Part shown: one piece after another, positions 12,766-22,166 of the stretch
Position numbering within the stretch: the stretch's first letter is position 1
How the letters are laid out: each line of letters opens with the position of its first letter
Assembly (NCBI GenBank): GCA_000498155.1
Contig: AXZN01000017.1
Coordinates: 248,001 to 312,000, forward strand
Direction of reading: 5' to 3'
DNA length: 64,000 nucleotides
Origin: Shiraia sp. slf14
Taxonomy: Eukaryota > Ascomycota > Dothideomycetes > Pleosporales > Shiraiaceae
Position numbers and translations under genes: made by a program
Notes under the pieces: model-generated
Seen by the model: only the letters and a program-made list of their open reading frames with translations
Database searches by the model: none
What the model was told of the DNA's origin: nothing

Positions 12766-13492
12766 GATGCCATACTGATCACCATCGGCTGTGAGATCTG
12801 CTTCAGGCTGTTCAGGGGGAAACTCTGGTGGGGCTGATTCTTCCGAATCCCTAGTACTCGTCAGCGATGCACAGTAACCACAGTTCGACTGCACATCATA
12901 CCATTTGATGGCGAAACGCGTTACACGTGGCTTTTCTGCCAGAATCTGCCTCTGCACCTTTTCAATGACAGGCTTCGCAGGCGGCTCCAACGCAAGCGCC
13001 TCGTCGGTGTATTCGTTGTTAACATAGTAGCCTACACGCACGAACTCGCGGCCTTCATAGCTACAGCTGAGCAGAATAACGGTCACGCCGATAATCTCGC
13101 TGTTGGGGATGCGCGATAGGTCTGGGGGATCAGCATTGAAGGTGAACTTGTTTACGCCGATAGGCAGAGGGCCGACAAGGATAGAGTCGAGTTCTTGGTC
13201 ATATTCGTTGCTGGAACGTGTCAGCATTTACGACAGTGGTGTTGAGGATGCGGCGATCATCGTGAACGCGCACCCAGGACGAGGCGAAACTCACGAGGTA
13301 GCAGAGCCGACATAGGTCAACTTCCACTCGAGATCTATACAATGAATTAGCCAGGAGAGTACGAAAGCAGAGAATCAACAAACCCTTCTGCAGCTGCTCC
13401 AGGCACTCAAAGGTAATGACAAACTCATAAGGCGCGTCGAATGGCGCGGGGTTGTTCTGCACCTCAACACCGAGGAGCGACACAACAGACAT
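12454..13492 (-). CDS. asf1: Histone H3-H4 chaperone Asf1
   Basis: Three exons: 13492-13384, 13334-13295 (40 nt) and 13210-12454; 301 aa. The start MSVVSLLGVEVQNNPAPF and the motifs FEITFECLEQL-like (here FVITFECLEQL), DLEWKLTYVGSA, SILVGPLPIGVNKF and EFVRVGYYVNNEY are hallmark Asf1 core sequence (residues 1 to about 155, immunoglobulin-like fold). A fungal-type acidic tail follows, with a run of about ten Glu near residue 195 and further Asp/Glu blocks. Asf1 binds the H3-H4 dimer in the nucleus and hands histones to CAF-1 or HIR during replication-coupled and replication-independent chromatin assembly. Both introns (49 and 84 nt) interrupt the core, and splicing restores the family sequence exactly. 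Confidence 0.97.
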
Positions 13493-15738
13493 GTTGACGG
13501 CTGGTTTAGATAGAGTTTGCTAAGGCGGGGCAGGCGGGGGGGGTTGTGGCAGGTAAATTCGACGATGAGGTTGAAGAGCGGTGAGTAGCTGCAGCGAAAA
13601 GAGCAGCAGATGAGTGGGCAGAACTAGCTGCAGTAAGGTATGTTTATTATTTGGGGAGCGGTGAGGGGCCGTGCGGGTTGTCGTTAAAGTCGATGGCGGC
13701 GGCAACAATCAGTGGATCCCAGTCCATCGCCCGTCGCGTCTCGACCTAGAACAAAACGTGACCTGGCGTTTCGCGACGCGTCGACAGCCTCGCAATACAT
13801 GACATCCTGACTAATCATCCAACTACAGTAACGTTCCAACCAACATCAACGTGGACACTACTACCTAAGTACCTGCTTTGATCTTTCGCTATGTATCTCC
13901 TCAACGGCCGTAAGCAAGTTGCTTCCGACCTACTGGCTGTCCTATCCCCTCCTTCTTAAAAAACAAGCTTGACCGGAATCTCCATTTCACACCGGTCCTC
14001 GAGAATTGTAAACTCTTCGGGTCCTACGTCGAACTCATCACTTCCACCTCCATCAGTTCTCCTGTACAAGGCGCCAGGTCCTCTGACTTGTTCAACCCCC
14101 AATTGAGCTCCAATTGCGCATACTTAGCTTCTTCTCTGTCCGCAGCCATTCGAAACTAATGCGAGTGTCTTCTTGACTTTGACCCAAGTCATGAATACTC
14201 TTCTAAGCCAATGCAAAAGCATGTTCGCATGTGAAAGGGTCTTGGGTCTGGCAACATTTATTGATACTATTACCAAAACTCTTCATTGCCCACAATCTGG
14301 TTGTAGGGAGTATTTCCAAAACACTGGAGAGTCCACTGTCCATGCGATGAAGGCACGTGGCGAATCTGAGTGCGTTCCGTTGGCTTAGAAAGAAGACATA
14401 TTGGTATCCCGCGACACAGAACTGGCAAAGAAAATGAATGGACTGGCACATCGAAAAGGAAAACTGATGGACGAGTGCCCGAACGCAATTTAAGAGAAAC
14501 GGAGAGACAAAGAGTGCCAGTGAAGAGCAAATGGATGAGAACTACTCTAACAAAAAACACGACCCGGAAATTACCGTTCCAGAGCTGAAAAGTATTTCGA
14601 GAATCGGTGTGCTTGTACTATGGGAACCCCAGAAATCTTGGTTCGTATCAGGCAGTGCAAGGAACATTGCCGAAACTTGTGGGGATAACCAGAGTAGAAC
14701 ATGTAAAAGGAGACTACTCAGGGTATGATCTACATTCACATGACAATTGCTCGACTTTGACATTGACAGGAACAGAACGAGTGTGCCCATTAATCATGTA
14801 GAACAAACAAATTCATCGAATCAAAGAAATTCTTGTATAAATACGAAGACCCTCGGGCCATTGTCGGACAATTACTGGGTTCGATCGTTTTCTGATAGGA
14901 ACGAACCGTGTCTATGGGACAACAAAAAGCATAAAAATCCGACTTGGACAGTTCACTGGAGAGCATGGACGTGGTGGTTCTCTTTTCGGGACACAATGGT
15001 TCTCCTCATTGAGAAAAAAAGAAAAGCGGTCCCACCTCGGTACGGAGCACAACCTTGGAAGTGAAGGAGCAAAACCAAGGCAAAGCAAGTGAAGTCGCAC
15101 GGCGACTCAGGTTGTACCAATAAAGTCAGATGAATGACTGCAGCATGCACCGTGTCGAACCCACGTAGCCGCGCGAAAGCATAGTCGACCCAATGGGCTT
15201 GAAAGTCGAGAAAGTCTTTACAGAATCGTAAAAGATGTCGTGCGTGTAAACTGCGTGGACTAGTGCTGACACAGGCCATGTGCGACGTGCATGACCAAGC
15301 CTTCCAAACCAATGACATTTGTCTATCTGGCCTGCGGGGCATGCACGCATGCACGGCCAAACTCGCAAGTCTAACCGAGCTGCCACCCTACCACTCCTAC
15401 CAATCACCAGACTTGATCGACTTGTCAAAAAAACGCCTCCTTGACTGCTTCCAGGACCTTATCCAGCTTGAATGTCGATCAACACATCTCGCCACCAAGG
15501 CATCACTCTGGGGACGTCAACGAGGACTTGGTCGGCCAAGGCAACACGGACCAAATACACTTTGGAGTAGTCAGGTCAAGTCCTCGGTATGTTTTGTCTC
15601 ATATGCAAAACAGACCTGACTCTCTGAGGCTCATATATCTACGCCTGTAGCCTACAGGAGCCTGCTACTCACTTAGGTACACCATTTCTTTAGCGTATAC
15701 TATTTCTCTAGTCCAGAATGATACCACAAAATACGAAT
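13493..15738. promoter_or_regulatory. Long divergent intergenic region between asf1 and the Zn2Cys6 gene
   Basis: 2.2 kb with no supportable gene. Frames up to about 135 codons occur on both strands, overlap each other and have no family character. It must contain the promoters of both flanking genes. A decayed mobile element is possible, but I see no terminal repeats. Confidence 0.4.
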
Positions 15739-18595
15739 ATGGCAAGCCCATCACAGTCACCTCCGCCAACGGCCGATAGGAAGACCCAACATGCGCCTCC
15801 GCGTGTTCGTCGGCGTAACCGTTTGATAACGTCTTGCCTTGAGTGTAGGCGCCGTAAGCTCAAGGTAAGTACGTTTGCCAAGTTGTAATATCAATTGTAA
15901 CTTTTGTTCCTGCATCCTATAGTGTGATAAAAACTCCCCATGTGCCAATTGCACCAGAATCTCCCGCCCTTGTGTATTCATTGCGTCCGCACTCGATGCA
16001 GAAGCACAAGCCAGGCTGGCTGAAGTCAAAGAGAAAATGGGCATGCTGGAGAGAAGCCTTGAAGCAGATGTGGCCCTCAACAGTCGCGCAACCCCTGATG
16101 AAAAGTCCGACGCAACACGACCCCCAAGCATTTTACCGGGTCAATCAGAGAGTCACAGTGACCAAGAGGATGACGAAGATACCTTCTCTCTAGACCCGTG
16201 CCTATATGCAATAGAGGATGCTGCTTATTATGAAGACGATGCCAACGATGACGCTGTCGATCTTGGTATCGCCTTAGGAAAAGTAAGGATTACAGACAGG
16301 ATTGGTGGCCTTGTCCGCCCAAGATTCTCCGAGGAAGTATGTCCCCCAGCGCCCTCATTATACTTCTGCTGACACAGATCGTCTCAGCTTGTCCATGCTT
16401 TGAATGAAGTGCCAGAATATGAACGCAAGAGCCCAGTGTCTCTGCAAGACTCACAAGCTTGGCCAACTCCCAGCCATGATTATGTGGCCCCATCATCGAC
16501 TTTCTTTTTTGTCCCTGGCATGGAGAAAATATCACTCCTGACCTATCTTCCGACCAAATCGTTAGCCGACAAATTGATGGCCCATTACTGGGAAGCTGTT
16601 CACGTAATTGCGAGGACAGTACATCGGCCTTCATTCGAGAGGCATTATGACCAATTCTGGGCAAACATTGACGCACATATAGAGCCACGCACATCTTTCC
16701 AAGCCGTCATTTTGGCAGCTATGCTCAGCTCTGTGATCTCTATGTCCGACACCAGAGTGCTCACTGACTTCGGGGTGGACAAGCAAAGCCTTGTCGACAA
16801 CTTCCGACAAGGAACCGAGGCTGCTCTATGTAAAGCTAATTTCCTACGGAGTACCAGACTAGAAACCCTCCAAGCTTTCGTCATGTACCTCGTAAGTCGA
16901 AGTCTTTTTACCCCGGTCTAATCTAATTTGCCTTTGATTAGGGCTGACACATCAAACTGCAGATTCCGCTATGTCGCAATGATATATCCCGTGCTCATTC
17001 TGCCCTTACGGGAACGTGTATCCGCCTCGCCGAATGCATGGGCTTGCATCGCGACCCTACGAACTATAGCAGCTCCCCGGTCGAGATTCATGTTCGACGA
17101 CTAGTATGGTTTCAGATATGTTTTCTTGACATCCGAACTTGCGAGGCAACGGGACCTCGGCCTCAGATACGACCTGATGATTACGACACTCAGTTTCCAC
17201 TCAACATTGATGATGTGGACCTTGATCGTGCAGAGTATGGTGATCAACGCATAGATGTCAGTAGGGACAGAACCTACTTTACTGACATGACCATCACCCG
17301 TATGCGATTTGAATGCTATGAGATGCATCGCTTTATGTGGAACGAGCGCCCGAAGCTGGAGAAGAGAGGACCAGATGGCGAGCGTAAAATTACACTTACC
17401 TCACTGCTTTCCCGTATACAATCCTTCAAAGCGGCGATGGAGAAGACATATGTCCCCATGCTACACAAGACTGTACCTCTGCATGTCTTGGCTTCTGAGA
17501 TCTATAGCATCATCTCTGACAGATTGTACATTGTCCTATTACAGAAATATTTGAGCTCGAATCGGTCCAAGATGCCAGACCGTCTTCGGCAAGTCATCAT
17601 CAGTGCTTCGATCCTGACCATTGAACATGCCATGAACATCGAAGAACAGCCTGCCTTAGCCACTTGGTCATGGTACATCGGCGCTTTACAACAGTATCAT
17701 GGCGCTCTTCTTTTGTTGAGTGAAGTCCACGCCGGCAATAACGAACCAGAAGTCGAGGACCGCGCTTGGAGATGCATGGATTTTGCTTTTGGCCTTCCGC
17801 CAGATAAACCAAGACCCGAAAAAGCCAGATTCATCTTAGAAGACCTCATCGAGAAGACCAAGTGGTATTCCAGTGTGAAAAAGCTGCGAGCACCCACAAA
17901 CATGCCACACGCTGGACCGCGAACACACACACCAGGCTTCATAGCCCGACAACGCGAAGAAAAAGAACACGAAGAAAAACTCAAAAAACCCGTCGACAAG
18001 TACATCTCAGACAGCAGTCCTATGACGCAAATCTCCCCTTCACCTCCCCAACCACCCTCTCAACCCTACTACCAACGTCCCCCCTCTCAAACCCGCCTCT
18101 CAGCAAACCATCGGCTTCCCCGGCGCAGTCCCCAACGTAGACTGGGGCACAATCGACATGCCCCCCCAACCCCTCCCACCCCCACCCCCCATCATCGAAC
18201 CCTACTCCTTCGACCCCCTCTACGCCTCCCCCTCCACCTCCTTCATCCCCCCACCCCCGACCACCACAACCTACCACGCCCACTCCGCCATGTACCACAC
18301 CGGGGGCATCCCGCCGCAAAGCAGCCTGCATGCAGGCAAGCCAGGAACCAGTCCCGACCCCCTGAACGAGATAGACTGGGTATGTACACCGACCCTTCAT
18401 TATCATTATTACCGCAGCATGTTTTGAAAATTTTTTCTCGAAAATTGGAAGAAGAGAGAAAACAAGCTAAAAGACTGGTCACAGAACGATATTGAGAAGA
18501 TGTTTGGAGAGAAGGGCGTGGAGTCGGGGATGTTTATTCCGCCGTATGCGTTTCCGAGGTTTGAGCCCGGGGATTTGTCGTGGGAGAATGCGTGA
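15739..18595 (+). CDS. Zn2Cys6 fungal-specific transcription factor; frame broken in a C run near the C-terminus
   Basis: Exons: 15739-15864, 15923-16336, 16388-16891, 16963-18379 and 18485-18595. The cluster Cys-X2-Cys-X6-Cys-X5-Cys-X2-Cys-X6-Cys starts at CLECRRRKLK (residues 33-42) and is cut by intron 1 before its third Cys. A short coiled coil (ARLAEVKEKMGMLERSLE) follows, then a fungal_trans middle domain with CIRLAECMGLHRDP. This family binds CGG-containing half-sites as dimers and activates genes; the targets are unknown. The frame runs open through about 18078, but the sensible continuation (PPLKPASQQTIGFPGAVPNV...) lies one base later, after a six-C run at 18079-18084. With five C's the frame joins and the last intron brings in NDIEKMFGEKGVESGMFIPP, giving about 856 aa. 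Otherwise the tail becomes Arg/His/Pro gibberish. Confidence 0.85.
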
Positions 18596-19154
18596 TTCCT
18601 GCATGATTTGTTTAGTTTGTTGGTAGTTTGCTCATGTTATTCTTTTAGTAAGAGGTAGATTTGCATTGTCTGTCGTTATAGATAGAGGGGAAGAGAGGAT
18701 TGTAATGTTGTTTGATATTCATGTGTATAGCTTTTTGGATATGGGTTATATTATGGTACTTTATACGTTTCGGATTTTGGTTTAGGGAGATATCAACCAA
18801 TTAGACCAGATATATTAGGTATTAATAAAGCTTTTTTTGCAATACAAGTAACATTATTGTGATTGTATCGAGATTCAAAGGCAATGTGGGTAGCAGCAAT
18901 GATCAAAGTAAACTCTGGGTATCTTATTGCGAATGATATGTTACAAGGAAAGCATTCGATATAGAAAAGGCCATATCAAGGCTAAAGAGGTAAAGTGAAA
19001 GAGACTCAATGATGTGCATGTATCTTTCCCCGATTCGCCAAAGTCTCGACCAATAAATCGCCATCGAAAAAAAGCCCCGTCACGAGACGACAGGTCGTGG
19101 CTTGAAAACAGACGAAGAACATCCTTTTCCAGACCAGAGATCATCGTAAGGGTT
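18596..19154. other. Convergent 3' intergenic region
   Basis: AT-rich 3' flanks of two convergent genes, with T-rich and TATA-like stretches near 18700-18850 that could serve polyadenylation. No gene seen. Confidence 0.45.
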
Positions 19155-20891
19155 TTAGTAGAATGCATCGGGGCCATCATTCCCTGGCTGAGCATTATTC
19201 GGATCGTCCAGACTCCTGTACTGTGACGGGCCTCCATTACCCCGACCCCGGCCTCTTCCTCCACCGCCGCCTCTATCGCCCCTGTAGTTACCCCGTTGGC
19301 CGCCTCTGGAGCCGTACGAAGGATTGCGATGATTGCCCCTCCCGCGATCTTTGTTGCCACCTCGGTATCCCGACAACCGAGTTTCATCCCTGCTTCGGCC
19401 ATTTTGCTGCTGGGACCGGTGATCTCCATTCCTATCATGGGGCTCTTGGGAGCGGCGTTCCTTGCGGTTGGCTTTGTTGGGAAAATAACTCTCGTATTCA
19501 CTCTCATTAGCCGTCTCTTCTTCGATACGAAGCATTTGCTTCTCGCCGACTACGCTTTCAAACTCAAAAGCCTGGTTTTCGGGTACAGGGTGCCAGTTAT
19601 TGATGCGTGCCGCGTCAGCCGGCCGTCCATTTTTACGGATCGCTAAGACCACAGTAGGTGTCGGGTTCTCCGAGTAGTACTTGGCTGTCTTAGGAACTGG
19701 CTCCACTCGCGCTGCCCAAAGCTTGTTCTCGAAACAAGACACACCAGTGACCTTCCACCTGATCCTGGCTCCAATCCCTCCAACCTTATCTAGGATACTC
19801 TTTGGACATGGCTTTGGCGTGATCAGGATACTATTCGCTAGATAACGTATGTCATCCCTGGGAGAATTAGGTGGCAAATTGACAAGGGAAGCCAACTTCT
19901 CAGTCATGTTTGTGGGGATCATGTAACCGGTGTAGAAGACTGTTTTCTTGATCTGGTAAGGTATCGTTCCAGGTGGAGCGGTACCAGCTTTTACCTGCAT
20001 ATTATGTGCATTCATTAGCTTCTGGATCTCAGCAATCTCTTCAACTGGATCGAGCTGAGTGCCGTTCTCCGGCACTTGAACGACATCGGCGATGATGGGC
20101 TTGCGAGACACCAGGCCCTTGCCTGCCATCAAGTCTCTGTTAAACTCGAAAAAGAAATCCCGGAATCCCTTGGTATGTTTGGGGCGGTCCTCGTATACGC
20201 GAATGTCCTCGGCTTCCTTGTATGTGTAGACGATGTCTTTCAGCAGCGCTTGCTTGAAGTCCATGGTATTTCTGAATCGTTGTCCCGCGGGCCCGGTGGC
20301 GGGTTTGAGGCAAATCATGTCAAAATCTAGCTTCCTGCTCCGTGCAATGCGCTTGATGAGGTCGGCGAAGTTGGCCTCGCCACGACCTGTCAACAATACG
20401 CTAATGGCATCTTTCTGTTGCATGGAAATCTCCACAAGCTGTACGATATGTTCGTTCCACCAGCCTTCCCAGCCTCGCTTCTCTTCCTGCTCGATGCCAC
20501 CGCCTGTCGCTGCGAGAATGTTCGAGTCGTGCCACCAGCCACCTCCTAGAAACATATCGGGCGAATTGAGTTGGCCTAGTGTCGCGCTGTTCCATATTTG
20601 CTTGTTTGGGAGAGGGCTTGCGAAAACTACATGGGTGTCAGTATACAACTGATGCGCAAGTGCACAGGACGTACGTGTATTGTCGAAGTCAAATATGTTA
20701 ATAGCCTTGATGTCAGAAACGGGAGGTAGTTCTTTATCGTCGCATGACCATCGCTTAAGCGCTGTCACAGTGTGGTAGGTAGGTTTTCCATTTGGGCCTG
20801 CGGCATTAGGCCTGGTCGATGTTGCTAACATGGTAGACAGCGAGGGACGCAGCAAAGGTGAACAGAAGCGCTTGGTAGCTGCAAGTAGCAT
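19155..20891 (-). CDS. HAD-superfamily 'Swiss Army Knife' RNA-repair-like protein with RGG tail
   Basis: Two exons, 20891-20675 and 20626-19155; 562 aa. Residues 64-72 read INIFDFDNT, an HAD nucleophile motif (Asp68, Asp70, Thr72). Next come LFASPLPN, GGWWHDSNILAATGGG, WNEHIVQLVE, SVLLTGRGE and VYEDRPKH, the pattern of the HAD_SAK family proposed for RNA end repair. After about residue 440 the protein is low-complexity, with Arg/Gly-rich repeats (RGGQRGNYRGDRGGGGGRGR) typical of RNA binding. The N-terminus is basic with Ser/Thr (MLLAATKRFCSPLLRPS), so a mitochondrial presequence is possible. The intron is exactly 48 nt, stop-free and in phase, so the frame is also open without splicing; the family sequence DNTLF needs it removed. 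The phosphatase or repair activity is inferred from the family name only. Confidence 0.88.
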   Translation of the reverse strand: MLLAATKRFCSPLLRPSLSTMLATSTRPNAAGPNGKPTYHTVTALKRWSCDDKELPPVSDIKAINIFDFDNTRTSCALAHQLYTDTHVVFASPLPNKQIWNSATLGQLNSPDMFLGGGWWHDSNILAATGGGIEQEEKRGWEGWWNEHIVQLVEISMQQKDAISVLLTGRGEANFADLIKRIARSRKLDFDMICLKPATGPAGQRFRNTMDFKQALLKDIVYTYKEAEDIRVYEDRPKHTKGFRDFFFEFNRDLMAGKGLVSRKPIIADVVQVPENGTQLDPVEEIAEIQKLMNAHNMQVKAGTAPPGTIPYQIKKTVFYTGYMIPTNMTEKLASLVNLPPNSPRDDIRYLANSILITPKPCPKSILDKVGGIGARIRWKVTGVSCFENKLWAARVEPVPKTAKYYSENPTPTVVLAIRKNGRPADAARINNWHPVPENQAFEFESVVGEKQMLRIEEETANESEYESYFPNKANRKERRSQEPHDRNGDHRSQQQNGRSRDETRLSGYRGGNKDRGRGNHRNPSYGSRGGQRGNYRGDRGGGGGRGRGRGNGGPSQYRSLDDPNNAQPGNDGPDAFY

Positions 20892-21157
20892 TCAAAATGT
20901 AAGTGTAATCAGTAAGCGGTGAAGTAATCAGACCCACGTATTTAAAGAGCCTCGCGGGTCACGTAAAGGAATTGAACCACCTGATGCAAGGTTGGGTGGT
21001 GACATGTACAAGAGTTGGGCGCGCAAGAGTATCGATGATGAAGTCGCGAACCGCGAACTTTAGAGTGGGTCCGTGCTTGTTCGCCGCACCACTTCCGAAC
21101 ATAACCTTATCATCGGGACTATGTCCTCTTCACTTCACCACCACCAAATATTAGCGC
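20892..21157. promoter_or_regulatory. Compact divergent promoter
   Basis: Only 266 nt separate the start codons of the HAD_SAK gene (minus) and the RING gene (plus), so the two genes must share promoter sequence. I recognise no specific binding site. Confidence 0.5.
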
Positions 21158-22019
21158 ATGGGAAGTACATCAAACACTACCAAGGAAGATTCCGGGGATA
21201 CCTGCGTGATATGCCTTTCGACTGTCACTGAAAGGGCCATTGCAGTCCCATGCAACCATTATACGTTTGACTTTGTATGCCTCGTTAGTTGGCTTCAAGA
21301 AAGATCAACTTGTCCATTATGTAAGTTGACTCCAACTTTGGATACCCGATCACATATTGATTCGAGATGAAGGTAAGGTGCAAGTCACTGCTGTCCAGTA
21401 CGACTGGCAGTCACCCACAGACTTCAAAAGCTATGCAGTACACCCCAGTCATCCACCCAGGAATATTCCAACGGAAGGTTCCAGCCGGTCATCCTTGTTC
21501 GCTCCGTACGGACTACCCAGGAGGCCGCGGGGTGCTCGTCGAGCCTACTCACCACCAGCCCAGGACCCAGCACTTCGCAGGCGCAGGGAAGTGTATCGCT
21601 GTAAGCTCTATTCATTACACGTAGGAAGCAACCGCTTCTCAGGTTACCGTGACCTAGATCCTCAAATTTTTGTTAGTTCTCCAGAGCTCCAATCAAAAGC
21701 CCGGACCTGGATACGGCGCGAGTTGCGCGTTTTTACTTTTCTAAGGTCGGAGAATCCCGAGGCTTCGACCACGGGTAGTAACGCAGAGTTTCTGTTATCG
21801 TACATTATTTCGATTCTGAAAATGGTGGATATCAAAGCGAGTAACGGACATGCTGAAAACCTCCTGACCGAATTTTTGGGGAGAGAGAATAGCAGATTAT
21901 TCTTGCATGAATTGAATGCATGGCTGAGAAGTCCTTTCACAAAAGTAGAGGAGTGGGATAGAGAAGTGCAATATGCAGTAGAATTGGAAGAATGTTCTCA
22001 GGAAATTGAAACAACCTGA
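21158..22019 (+). CDS. RING-finger protein, probable E3 ubiquitin ligase
   Basis: Two exons, 21158-21320 and 21373-22019; 269 aa. The RING is at residues 16-55: CVIC, then PCNH, then an Asp where ligand 5 is normally Cys (HYTFDFVC), then CPLC. This reads as a C3H-D-C3 variant; the Asp is visible, its zinc-binding role is inferred. The final RING Cys codon is split by the 52-nt intron. The C-terminal region contains YDWQSPTDFKSY, a basic RRPRGARRAY patch and a helical part after residue 130. The arrangement of an N-terminal RING followed by a basic disordered region resembles Topors-like fungal proteins, but orthology is not shown. It starts 266 nt from the HAD_SAK gene on the opposite strand. 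Confidence 0.85.
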
Positions 22020-22166
22020 CGATCTGTTTGGCTTTAATTTGGTATTGGACGGAAATGAAGGGGACATAGAGGATGTAACTTTGAAGTCTTCATTAAAGTT
22101 GTACAGCTATTACGAATTATGTAGCTATATCAGGTTAAAATCTAGGTCATAATCATAATATCACTT

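Noticed and set aside
13493..15738. Several overlapping short frames on both strands as small genes
   Set aside because: No start context, splice pattern, domain or composition supports any of them over the others.
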